Assembly: GCA_964017195.1 (NCBI GenBank)
Contig: OZ024890.1
Location: 67,297,376-67,361,375, forward strand
Length of the DNA stretch: 64,000 nt
Origin: Siderastrea radians
Lineage: Eukaryota; Cnidaria; Anthozoa; Scleractinia; Rhizangiidae
Direction: 5' to 3'
The position numbers and the translations under genes were made by a program. Under the pieces are notes generated by a model. The model was not told the origin of the DNA. It searched no databases and worked only from the letters and a program-made list of their open reading frames with translations. Of the stretch, positions 8,394-16,249 are shown one piece after another (position 1 is the first letter of the stretch; every line of letters begins with the position of its first letter).

Positions 8394-8881
8394 AATTCGA
8401 CAAAAATACTGCCTTGAGCAACTTTGATTTGATGAAATGGTGTCAGCATCTTGGAATACCAATAGACAAGGGCGGCGTGCTGTCAAGAGACCAAACTGTT
8501 CCACATAGCCACAAAATGGCGCTGTTTATTTATAATCTTGAACCATCATACATGGGTGGAAGCCATTGGGTTTCAACATATGTTAAAAATGGGGAAATTA
8601 ATTATTTTGACAGTTTTGGTTTGTCACCATTTCAGGAAATTGTGGATCACGCAAAGAAGAAAAACCTGACTCTCATTCATCAGAATAATCAGATACAAGC
8701 GTTGAATACATTAACTTGTGGATATTTTTGTTTATACTTTTTGAATGAAATGAATAAGGGTGTATCATATTTTAACCTTTTACAAGTCTTTGATGTGCAT
8801 GATACTATGAAAAATGAAAAATTCATTGAAAGATATTTCAAAAAGTTAGAAAAAATTAATATAAAACCATATTATAAATGA
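8282..8881 (+). CDS. Adenain-like cysteine protease (Polinton PRO), start uncertain
   Basis: Numbered from the in-frame ATG at 8282, the catalytic set is His95 (GGSHWVSTY), Asp110 (YFDSFG), Gln139 (QIQ) and Cys146 (LTCGYFCLYFL), in the order of the adenovirus maturation protease. The recognisable domain starts at about 8414 (LSNFDLMKWCQHLGI). No ATG exists between the end of the upstream gene and that point: the only in-frame ATGs are at 8282, deep inside the upstream gene, and at 8432, inside the first helix. It may therefore start at 8282, be made by -1 frameshifting, use a non-AUG start, or have lost its ATG. It ends ATGA-overlapped with the next small gene. Confidence 0.88.
   Translation: MGTSGCWKKKQKKVGKRVTPWEKQSVQWDSTVGINSLKFDKNTALSNFDLMKWCQHLGIPIDKGGVLSRDQTVPHSHKMALFIYNLEPSYMGGSHWVSTYVKNGEINYFDSFGLSPFQEIVDHAKKKNLTLIHQNNQIQALNTLTCGYFCLYFLNEMNKGVSYFNLLQVFDVHDTMKNEKFIERYFKKLEKINIKPYYK
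8306..8312 (+). promoter_or_regulatory. Candidate -1 ribosomal frameshift heptamer A AAA AAC
   Basis: In the upstream gene's frame the codons are AAA (8307-8309) and AAC (8310-8312), preceded by A, which is a canonical eukaryotic -1 slip site. A -1 shift enters exactly the protease frame, which is open to 8881. A second A AAA AAG lies at 8315-8321. No pseudoknot was assessed. This is inference from sequence alone. Confidence 0.4.
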
Positions 8882-9033
8882 AATCTTATTGCGTGAAACA
8901 AAGAAAAGTAACTGAGTGCTCTGAACCCTCAGGATATAAAAAAACGGAAAACAATCGATGGTTGTTCTTTTGCAGATGTGCTGAATGTGGAATTATTAAA
9001 ACAAAATTTGTAAGTGAAAATCAGGTAAACTAA
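8878..9033 (+). CDS. 51-residue zinc-ribbon-like Polinton microprotein
   Basis: This short ORF starts in an ATGA overlap with the protease stop. It reads MKSYCVKQRKVTEC..., has an N-N-R-W-L-F-F centre and ends CRCAECGIIKTKFV. The layout resembles the small CxxC...CxxCG proteins (DUF5679-like) that accompany protease genes in Polintons and large DNA viruses. The usual second Cys of the first knuckle is Gln here (CVKQ), although Cys14 may compensate. No function is established. Confidence 0.75.
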   Translation: MKSYCVKQRKVTECSEPSGYKKTENNRWLFFCRCAECGIIKTKFVSENQVN

Positions 9034-9036
9034 TTA

Positions 9037-9056
9037 GCCCGTCTGAAGGGGCGGGC
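9037..9056 (+). terminator. GC-rich hairpin after the protease/zinc-ribbon unit
   Basis: GCCCGTCT pairs with GGGCGGGC across a GAAG tetraloop (8 bp with two G-T pairs), 3 bp after a stop codon, and is followed by ATTTT. It is the only GC-rich island in an AT-rich intergene. It resembles an intrinsic terminator or 3'-end hairpin; function is inferred. Confidence 0.4.
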
Positions 9057-9068
9057 ATTTTGGATACA

Positions 9069-9668
9069 ATGGCATCCACTGGTACTGATATGTTAATTAA
9101 TCATGGTATTCCATGGCTTGGGAAAAAAGCAGTTGAAATGGGGAGATATTACGGTAGTGAAGCACTAAGGAACCCAAAACTGCAGAAAAAGGCTCTAGAT
9201 TATGCTTTGGAAAAAGCAACACCTTTTATTCAAAAAACAGGGTCGGAAATGATTGATCAATTGTCCACTAAAATCAGACCAGATAAAAAGTATAAAACGG
9301 ACAGGAAAGATTTGGATGGAGGTGGACTGGACATTCATAAAGCCATTGGAACGCTCCCGAAACCAAAAGCTGGATGGACTCCTGGAAAGTATAAATACAT
9401 GGGGCCATACAATCCTCTCGATAAACAGTTAGAGTATGATAGGAACACTGGAGAGGTCACCAAATGGTATGTACAACCTTACAATAAAGTGGATGAAATA
9501 GCAGCTCATCATGATATTTGTTATGATATGGGGAAAAACAAAGGTGAATGTGACAAGAAAATGGTTAAGTCATTAGATGAAATACCTTATGGAGAGATGT
9601 CAAAATGGGGACAAACCGCTCGGTTCTTGATCAATACGAAGCAAAAACTTGGTCTTGGTTTAAACTGA
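9069..9668 (+). CDS. Phospholipase A2 domain protein (parvovirus VP1/adintovirus PLA2-like)
   Basis: A 199-residue protein. The calcium-loop-like YMGPYNPL is at 110-117 and the catalytic H-D-x-x-Y (His148-Asp149...Tyr152, within AAHHDICYD) follows, as in viral and secreted PLA2 domains. The N-terminal 90 residues are helical and basic. The first true ATG is 9069; the frame before it opens with TTG. In viruses such domains breach endosomal membranes during entry, so an equivalent role in a Polinton virion is inferred from the family. Its end overlaps the integrase ORF by 64 bp. Confidence 0.88.
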   Translation: MASTGTDMLINHGIPWLGKKAVEMGRYYGSEALRNPKLQKKALDYALEKATPFIQKTGSEMIDQLSTKIRPDKKYKTDRKDLDGGGLDIHKAIGTLPKPKAGWTPGKYKYMGPYNPLDKQLEYDRNTGEVTKWYVQPYNKVDEIAAHHDICYDMGKNKGECDKKMVKSLDEIPYGEMSKWGQTARFLINTKQKLGLGLN

Positions 9669-10618
9669 AAAGGCCGTCGAGTGAAGAAAACTGGCAAGAA
9701 AAATTAGCTGATGAGCTTCATAAACCGATAAAGCGTAACTTCACCCGGCGGCGGGTAATTGTAAACCATATTGACGAGGTATGGTGTTCAGATATCGTTG
9801 AGATGCAAAAATTCAGTCGATGGAATAAGGGTTATAGATATCTTCTCATGGTACTCGATGTGTTTAGTAAATATGGTTGGATTGCCCCATTAAAAGATAA
9901 AAAGGGTGAAACCGTTATGAATGCATTCAAAACAATATTCAAAGAGGGGCGTAAACCACAATATCTTTGGACTGATAAAGGGAAAGAGTATTACAACAAA
10001 CATGTTAAGGAACTACTTGATAAGAATAAAATAACCTTGTACTCAACTGAGAATGAGGAAAAGTCGTCAGTTTGCGAAAGATGGAACCGTACAATCAAAA
10101 CCAAAATGTGGAAACAGTTTACTGTTCAGGGGAATACACAGTATCTTGAAATGTTACCCAAATTAGTGAAAGAGTATAACAACACTAAACATTCAAGCAT
10201 AAATATGACGCCCACGGAAGCAAGTGAAAAGAAAAATGAAGGAACTGTCTACTTCAACCTTTTCGGTGATATGAAGCCAATTTCAACAAAGTCAAAGTTC
10301 AAAGTTGGTGATAAGGTTAGAATATCTAAGTACAAACGTCCTGTCTTTGACAAAGGATACACAGCCAATTGGACAGAAGAAGTTTTTACAGTTGACAAGA
10401 TACAATACACCAATCCGATCACTTACAGACTCAAAGATCTCAGTGGTGAGGAGATATCAGGTTCTTTTTATGAACAGGAGATGCAGAAGGTTGTTCAAGA
10501 CGTTTACCGTATTGAGAAAGTGATTCGACGAGACGCTCGAAAAGGTAAAGCTTTGGTGAAGTGGAGCGGTTACCCAGAAAAATTCAATTCATGGGTAGAT
10601 ATTAACGATCTGATGTAA
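9605..10618 (+). CDS. Retrovirus-like DDE integrase with C-terminal chromodomain
   Basis: A 337-residue protein. The catalytic triad is Asp63 (WCSDIVEM), Asp124 (LWTDKGKEYYN) and Glu159 (SSVCERWNRTIK), with 34 residues between the last two. Residues from about 296 to the end read VYRIEKVIRR...KALVKWSGY...NSWVDINDLM, a chromodomain, which in chromo-integrases is thought to direct insertion to marked chromatin. ATG 9605 lies inside the PLA2 gene; the conserved part begins after the PLA2 stop (NWQEKLADELHKP), so the real start could be downstream or non-canonical. It catalyses strand transfer of the element ends. Confidence 0.93.
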   Translation: MGTNRSVLDQYEAKTWSWFKLKRPSSEENWQEKLADELHKPIKRNFTRRRVIVNHIDEVWCSDIVEMQKFSRWNKGYRYLLMVLDVFSKYGWIAPLKDKKGETVMNAFKTIFKEGRKPQYLWTDKGKEYYNKHVKELLDKNKITLYSTENEEKSSVCERWNRTIKTKMWKQFTVQGNTQYLEMLPKLVKEYNNTKHSSINMTPTEASEKKNEGTVYFNLFGDMKPISTKSKFKVGDKVRISKYKRPVFDKGYTANWTEEVFTVDKIQYTNPITYRLKDLSGEEISGSFYEQEMQKVVQDVYRIEKVIRRDARKGKALVKWSGYPEKFNSWVDINDLM

Positions 10619-10636
10619 AATAAATTTAAAAAATTT

Positions 10637-10660
10637 AAAAAAATATTGTATTACAATAAA
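10637..10660 (+). promoter_or_regulatory. Conserved AT-rich start/promoter element before the SAP-like gene
   Basis: AAATATTGTATTACAATAAA directly precedes ATG 10661. Nearly the same string with a shifted TTATTC core precedes polB ATG 11038. A shared late-type promoter or leader element is inferred. Confidence 0.5.
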
Positions 10661-10969
10661 ATGGCAACATTCATGACCTATCAAGAAATTCGAAAAATGG
10701 CTGTAAAAAATAATATTAAAAACGCAAATAAGATATCAAAAAAAGATTTGGTTAAAGCTTTGAATCTTGATGAAGGAGTTTTATACAAACCAACAGGGAA
10801 GGAGGTGTTTGTTATTAATGTTGACACACAAGTTCGTGTAAAATGCAAAAGCATTTATCAATGCTCAAAATTATTGGGTAAAAGACCTGGTTCAGTTCAT
10901 TATTTTTTGAATTGTGGAAAAGAGTTCATGGATAAGGATGGAAATAAGGTGAGAGTATCTTTAGCGTAA
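10661..10969 (+). CDS. Small DNA-binding protein: SAP/Rho-N-like helix pair plus NUMOD1-like HTH
   Basis: A 102-residue protein. Residues 5-33 (TYQEIRKMAVKNN...KISKKDLVKAL) look like a SAP or LEM-type helix-extended-helix. Residues 45-95 (VFVINVDTQVRVKCKSIYQCSKLLGKRPGSVHYFLNCGKEF) look like the NUMOD1 helix-turn-helix that accompanies homing endonucleases. ATG 10661 is chosen over upstream non-ATG codons because of the conserved leader. It sits between integrase and polymerase, so a replication, repair or transcription role is plausible but unproven. Confidence 0.65.
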   Translation: MATFMTYQEIRKMAVKNNIKNANKISKKDLVKALNLDEGVLYKPTGKEVFVINVDTQVRVKCKSIYQCSKLLGKRPGSVHYFLNCGKEFMDKDGNKVRVSLA

Positions 10970-11007
10970 ATTTTTTCATTTCATGAAACTTGGAAATGAA
11001 AAAAAAT

Positions 11008-11037
11008 AATTTAAAAAAATATTGTTATTCAATAAAA
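11008..11037 (+). promoter_or_regulatory. Conserved AT-rich start/promoter element before polB
   Basis: The string ending AAATATTGTTATTCAATAAA lies 1 bp before ATG 11038. It matches the element before ATG 10661 except for a small core change. Confidence 0.5.
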
Positions 11038-14000
11038 ATGGACAAAGCTAGTTTGAAAAAACTCAACAAATCACAGCTTATTAGATTGATTTTGAATCAA
11101 AATAAAAGAAAGCCAGTTCCAGCACCAAGAACTTATAAACCAAAACCACCTGTTCCAGCACCAAGAACTTATAAACCAAACCCTAGATTATTTGGTGAAG
11201 TACCTGAAATTAACGTTCCCATTCTCAAACCAACAGTTGTCACAACAACACTCAATAAGCTACCAAATATGATTCAAAAAACAACTGAAAACGTTATCAA
11301 TTGGGAAGAGTGGTTGAAAAATGTTGATAAAGTGATTGAAGAGCAAACTAAACAAACTGAACCAACTTTCACAAAAACTGAAAAAGCCCTGCGAGGGTTT
11401 ACAAGATCATATGAAATTGGTCTCACAAACAGACAAGACCCATTAATTCAACTTCAGAAAACCCGTTCAGTGATTAAGAACAATCTATCAAAGGTTCTAA
11501 ATGAGATGAAAGGTCTCAAATTCAATGAAACGTTAAAGATTACGTTTGAAAAACAGAAAGGAGATGAGTTGATTGAAAAGGAAGCTTATTTCAATGCAGA
11601 GCCACAAATAGTAACAAACGAGATAGAGATTGCAGAATTGTTGCAAATAACACAACAACAGATTTTAAATAAGATTCAGCAATGGATTTCAGAAGGCTCA
11701 GCATGGATTATTAAATCAATTGATGGTCATTTCATCAATGTTGCAAAGTACAGACCACTCAGGGGTTCTTCATATATTCCATTACCCAAAGAGCTGCGTC
11801 ATCCAGCTAAAGGAATAATAAACATAAAAAATAATGATGATGAATGTTTTCGTTGGTGTCATATTCGTTACCTCTTGCCACAAAATAAAAATCCGCAGAG
11901 AATAAAAGAGTCTGATAAAAAATATGTAGAAAAATTGGATTACTCAGGAATTGAGTTTCCAGTTTCTGTGAAACAATACAACAAAATCGAGAAACAAAAT
12001 AATATACGTGTCAATGTCTTCGGTTATGAGGAAAAGCAAAAGTACCCGATTTACCTTTCAAAAGAAAAGTTTAACTTTTGTTTGAATCTGCTATTAATAA
12101 CTGAAGGAGAAAAGAAACATTATTGTTTATTAAAAAATTTCAATAAATTTATGCACAATCAAACAAAAAACAATGGAAGAAAGCATTTCTGTATGTACTG
12201 TCTTCAAGGTTTCAGCTCTGAAAGGGTATTAATTAATCACAAAGTTGATTGTATTGAAATCAATGGGAAACAATCCATTAAAATGCCGGCACCTGGATCG
12301 ACAATTGCATTTAAAAATTATCGCAGACAGTTGCCGGCCCCTTTTGTGATTTATGCTGATTTTGAGGCCATTACCGAGAAAGTTTCAAAAAAAAAATCCC
12401 ACACCGAAAAATATCAAAAACATACAGCTTGTGGATATGGTTATAAAGTTGTTTGCTGTTATGACGATAAATTTTCAAAGCCCACTAAAATTTACAGAGG
12501 AGAAATAACCATTCACAAGTTCATAAAAGATATGTTGGATGAAGTTAAATACTGTAAAAAGATTGCAAAAGACCATTTTACAAAACCTATCGAAATGACA
12601 AACGAGGATAAGGAAAGTTTTCGATCAGCAAAAGAATGTCACATTTGCAAAATACCGTATGGCGCAAATGATAATTTCAATAACATAGTAAGAGATCACT
12701 GTCATGTCACCGGCAAATACAGAGGCTCTGCACACGAGTTTTGTAATCTAAATTTCCAATTGACTGATAAAATACCTGTGGTGTTTCACAATCTCAAGGG
12801 GTATGACAGTCACTTTATAATGCAAGAAATTGGTAATATTGTGAAAGAGCATGCGTATGTTGATGCAAAAGGAAATAAACGTGAGATGAGCATAAACGTC
12901 ATTCCCTGTAACATGGAGAAATACATGGCCTTCATGTTGGGCCGATACCTTTTGTTCATTGACAGCTTTCAATTCATGAGCTCGTCATTGTGTAATTTGG
13001 TGAATAATCTTCCGGCTGAAGCATTCAAATATACGGGGCAAGTATTTCAAGGTGAACAATTGAGTTTGATGAAAAAGAAAGGTGTTTATCCTTATGATTA
13101 TATGAATAGTTTTGAAAAGTTTGAGGACAGCCGGTTACCGAAGAAAGAAGATTTTTTCAGCGCCATGAATAATGAACATATCACAGATGAAGAGTACCAA
13201 CATGCACAAAATGTTTGGAATGAATTTGGTTTATCATCAATGGGGGAGTATCACGATCTCTATCTTCAATCGGATATTTTGTTGTTGACTGATGTTTTTG
13301 AAAATTTTCGCAAAGCATGTCAACAATACTATGAATTGGATCCTGCTCATTATTTCACAACACCCGGTCTGAGTTGGGATGCAATGTTGAAAATGACAAA
13401 AACTAAATTGGAGTTGATGAGTGATGTTGATATGTTTCTATTCATTGAAAAAGGCATGCGTGGGGGGATCAGTTACATCGCCAATCGATATGGAAAGGCA
13501 AACAACAAATATATGAAAAACTTTAATCCAAAAGAGGCGTCAAAATACATCATGTATCTGGATGCAAACAATCTATATGGTTGGGCAATGAGTCAATATC
13601 TCCCAACCGGTGGATTCAAATGGTTAACTGAAGAAGAGGTGGATTTATCCAAGTTTAATGATGAGTCTGAAAAAGGATTGATATTAGAGGTTGATTTGGA
13701 ATATCCAGAAGAGTTGCATAATCTCCACAACGACTATCCGCTGGCCGCTGAAAAAATTAAAGTAACTGAAGATATGTTGTCTCCTTATTGTCGAAAAATT
13801 GCTGAAAAATTTAAAGTAAAGGTCGGACTGGTTGAAAAATTAGTACCAACATTATCAAAAAAAGAGAGATATGTTTTGCATTATCACAACTTGCAACTAT
13901 ATATGTCTTTAGGATTAAAACTAACAAAAATTCACAGAGCTCTTGAATTCAATCAGAGTCCATGGTTGAAAACTTACATTGATTTCAACACAAAAAAGAG

Positions 14001-14811
14001 AGCAAAGGCAAAGAACTCTTTTGAAAAGGATTTTTTCAAGTTGATGAACAATTCGGTGTTTGGAAAGACAATGGAAAATCTGAGAAAGCGACAGTCAGTT
14101 AAACTTGTAACTGATGAAGAAAATTTATTAAAGTGGACCAGTAAACCGAGTTTCGTGAGCTTCAAAATTTTCAATGAGGATTTAGTCGCCGTTCATAAAA
14201 TGAAGCCAACTTTGACATTAAACAGACCGGCGTATGTTGGAATGTGCATCCTAGATTTATCAAAAACATTGATGTACAATTTTCATTTCAATTACATCAA
14301 AAATAATTACGGTGACAAAGCTCGATTGATGTTTACAGACACTGATAGTCTAACCTATGAAATTGAGGTAGATGATGTTTACCAAGATTTTTGGAAAGAC
14401 AAACATCTATTTGATAACAGTGATTACCCAGAGGGTAGTCCTTTTTTTAATAAAACAAATAAGAAAGTCATTGGGAAATTCAAGGATGAAGTGGCCGGTT
14501 TGCCAATCGTGGAGTTTGTTGGCTTGAGATCAAAAATGTATTCTTACATCAAGGACAATGAACAGGGTAGTCGCACAGCAAAGGGAATAAAAAAGAATGT
14601 GATAAAACAACAGTTGCAACATGATAATTACAAGGATGTGCTTTTCAATAAAAAGCAATTGCGTCATGAGATGAGAGTCATTAAAAGTGAAAAACATCAA
14701 ATTGGGAGCTACGTGGTTGATAAAATATCACTCAGCTGCTTCGACGATAAAAGATATATTCATGAAAATGGTGTAACAAGTCATGCGTACGGTCACAAAA
14801 ATATCCCATAA
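11038..14811 (+). CDS. Protein-primed family B DNA polymerase
   Basis: A 1257-residue protein. The N-terminal region has two copies of PVPAPRTYKP, then an ALRGFTRSYEI domain. A C2H2-like finger (HFCMYCLQGFS...LINHKVDC) is at about 383-405. The exonuclease motif YADFEA has Asp441 and Glu443. An endonuclease VII/HNH-like zinc segment (CHICKIPYG...VRDHCHVTGKYRG...CNLNF) spans about 535-575. HNLKGYDSHF is a second exonuclease landmark. Polymerase motifs are A, DANNLYGWAM (Asp842); B, KLMNNSVFGKT (from 1001); C, TDTDS (Asp1101, Asp1103). ATG 11038 is chosen for its leader; the frame extends upstream only through a TTG-started stretch. The C-terminal codons lie in the terminal repeat. Confidence 0.95.
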   Translation: MDKASLKKLNKSQLIRLILNQNKRKPVPAPRTYKPKPPVPAPRTYKPNPRLFGEVPEINVPILKPTVVTTTLNKLPNMIQKTTENVINWEEWLKNVDKVIEEQTKQTEPTFTKTEKALRGFTRSYEIGLTNRQDPLIQLQKTRSVIKNNLSKVLNEMKGLKFNETLKITFEKQKGDELIEKEAYFNAEPQIVTNEIEIAELLQITQQQILNKIQQWISEGSAWIIKSIDGHFINVAKYRPLRGSSYIPLPKELRHPAKGIINIKNNDDECFRWCHIRYLLPQNKNPQRIKESDKKYVEKLDYSGIEFPVSVKQYNKIEKQNNIRVNVFGYEEKQKYPIYLSKEKFNFCLNLLLITEGEKKHYCLLKNFNKFMHNQTKNNGRKHFCMYCLQGFSSERVLINHKVDCIEINGKQSIKMPAPGSTIAFKNYRRQLPAPFVIYADFEAITEKVSKKKSHTEKYQKHTACGYGYKVVCCYDDKFSKPTKIYRGEITIHKFIKDMLDEVKYCKKIAKDHFTKPIEMTNEDKESFRSAKECHICKIPYGANDNFNNIVRDHCHVTGKYRGSAHEFCNLNFQLTDKIPVVFHNLKGYDSHFIMQEIGNIVKEHAYVDAKGNKREMSINVIPCNMEKYMAFMLGRYLLFIDSFQFMSSSLCNLVNNLPAEAFKYTGQVFQGEQLSLMKKKGVYPYDYMNSFEKFEDSRLPKKEDFFSAMNNEHITDEEYQHAQNVWNEFGLSSMGEYHDLYLQSDILLLTDVFENFRKACQQYYELDPAHYFTTPGLSWDAMLKMTKTKLELMSDVDMFLFIEKGMRGGISYIANRYGKANNKYMKNFNPKEASKYIMYLDANNLYGWAMSQYLPTGGFKWLTEEEVDLSKFNDESEKGLILEVDLEYPEELHNLHNDYPLAAEKIKVTEDMLSPYCRKIAEKFKVKVGLVEKLVPTLSKKERYVLHYHNLQLYMSLGLKLTKIHRALEFNQSPWLKTYIDFNTKKRAKAKNSFEKDFFKLMNNSVFGKTMENLRKRQSVKLVTDEENLLKWTSKPSFVSFKIFNEDLVAVHKMKPTLTLNRPAYVGMCILDLSKTLMYNFHFNYIKNNYGDKARLMFTDTDSLTYEIEVDDVYQDFWKDKHLFDNSDYPEGSPFFNKTNKKVIGKFKDEVAGLPIVEFVGLRSKMYSYIKDNEQGSRTAKGIKKNVIKQQLQHDNYKDVLFNKKQLRHEMRVIKSEKHQIGSYVVDKISLSCFDDKRYIHENGVTSHAYGHKNIP
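14680..14760 (-). repeat. Right terminal inverted repeat, inner 81 bp (inside polB)
   Basis: This is the exact reverse complement of 1-81. The repeat must continue rightwards past 14760 through the polB stop, but the matching left-hand part is not in the window. It encodes the conserved C-terminal stretch of PolB (around the residues SCFDDKRYI). Confidence 0.95.
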
Positions 14812-14841
14812 ATTCTCATATAAAACCTTATATGAGAATTT
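14810..14841 (+). terminator. 13-bp perfect hairpin at the polB stop
   Basis: AAATTCTCATATA (14810-14822) pairs perfectly with TATATGAGAATTT (14829-14841) across a 6-base loop, beginning at the second base of the polB stop codon. It is likely a 3'-end or transcription-termination hairpin, comparable in position to hairpins at gene ends in some giant viruses and virophages (analogy only). Confidence 0.5.
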
Positions 14842-14849
14842 TCAAAAAG

Positions 14850-14926
14850 GGGTCGTGTTGGGAAATTTAGCAGGAGATTTGACAAAACTGTGTTTTTAAA
14901 TGGGGTCGGGTTGGGAAATTTGACTG
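14850..14926 (+). repeat. Subterminal direct repeat of the Polinton right end
   Basis: GGGGTCGTGTTGGGAAATTT (from 14850) is repeated with one change at about 14902 (GGGGTCGGGTTGGGAAATTT). Short tandem repeats near the termini are common in Polintons. The true terminus lies at or beyond this repeat. Confidence 0.6.
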
Positions 14927-14999
14927 AAAATAATTTCTGCTAAAATTTAACTGAAAGTTTGACAGCTGTGCCAAAACTCCCAACTCTCTAACTACTCCA

Positions 15000-16249
15000 A
15001 TACTTATCAATTAACTAGAAATGCGTGACTTGCAGAACCTCGCAAAGCTCGTTGTGTACGCTTAATTTCAAGCTGGCTTTCACGCTTTGGAGATTAGGTG
15101 GTAAATCCTCCCACCCCGGCGGGGATTTCCAGCCACTCGTTGAATGTCCCTCATTTGTATCAGAAATTGGTCCAGTAAACAGTTGTACACAGATGATGAA
15201 TAAATAAACATGTCAGCATGTAGTGAATTTAAGCAATGAATAAACATGAGAGTGGGCAATTGTCAACGGTAGTGGGATTTGGTTTTGTTGCTAGGCAACT
15301 GCGGACATCATCGAGAGATCTATATATAGGCAGTCTGAGATTCGACTGGCCTAAGCAATCCGCGCGCGACAAATTCACAAATCCCTGCACGTTAAATTCC
15401 GATTTTTTATGGTAAGGCCCTGAATGGCAAATTGTACTTGATACTTCAAAAGCATAGAGTGATAGCTTGGATTTAGCTATTTCTCTTTTTTTTAGTTTAT
15501 AGGCACTTGATTATTTCAAAATAGAAAAGGCAAAGACAAATACAGCTTTAGCCCTTGATGCGTCACTGTGTTTCGTTTTGTAAGTGTTCAGTAGCCATGA
15601 CATTTAGGGAGTTTCCGGACTGAAGGCACTGACACAGTTTACGCTACAGTTACAGCTGGTACCTACAGAATCACAGTTCAATTCTCACTCCATGAATGAA
15701 CATTATACAAAATTACGGCTCAGTGCTATTTTTGCACATTGCGTTTCAGAATGTAAAAGTAGCCATTGCACATTTCTTGCCAACAAAGCCGGCAATTCGC
15801 GCAACCTACCCAACCCATAGTTCCTGGGTACGAGGTTGTGACTTGCGAAGACCTCCTATGCTAAACCAATTCCTAAACCACCATGTTACTTAAAGAAGAG
15901 GTGGGGATAGCTCCGGAATGGCACACAAATTAACGAGCAACATGGAGCAGCAATCCTGTATGTACGCGTTGGATCAAATTAATCTAGTGGGATAAAAATT
16001 ACAATGATACCAAAAATGAAGTACACCCGATACAACGTAACCTTTATTGGTTTAGAAGGATATCTCGGCTGGCTACGTCCAGCCTTCTTCAGGTACAATA
16101 AAATCGCAAAAAAAAATGTTCCATACACGTGTTACTAAAAAAGTAGCTATTGTGAAAATAGTGTACTAAACTATGACAAGAAGTGACAGTACAAGTACAT
16201 TGACAAGTACAGATGACTGGAAGTACATTGACATTGATTGAAAATTTAA
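15000..16249. other. Intergenic stretch with one promoter-like cluster
   Basis: No coding region is convincing here. At 15287-15299 there is a palindromic X-box-like GTTGCTAGGCAAC (RFX-type site), followed 22 bp later by TATATATAGG (15321-15330). A possible donor ATG|GTAAGG lies near 15409. This could be a pol II promoter with a short first exon, but no downstream exon was found. The rest looks like repeat debris, including a string at 16065-16100 that may belong to the LINE 5' region. Confidence 0.35.

Larger units (their letters stand above)
1..15000. mobile_element. Polinton/Maverick (adintovirus-like) element, left end truncated by window edge
   Basis: The gene set is diagnostic of Polintons: protein-primed DNA polymerase B, retrovirus-like integrase, FtsK/HerA-type ATPase, adenain-like protease, and major and minor capsid proteins. 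Bases 1-81 equal the reverse complement of 14680-14760, which marks the terminal inverted repeats. All main ORFs are open, so the copy looks young. The left end lies outside the window. The right end is not resolved: the sequence changes character somewhere between the last end-type repeat (14926) and about 15000, and I could not see a target-site duplication. Confidence 0.95.

Noticed and set aside
5211..8449. Antisense ORFs of 107, 112 and 144 residues within Polinton genes
   Set aside because: Shadows of strong sense-strand genes with recognisable families.
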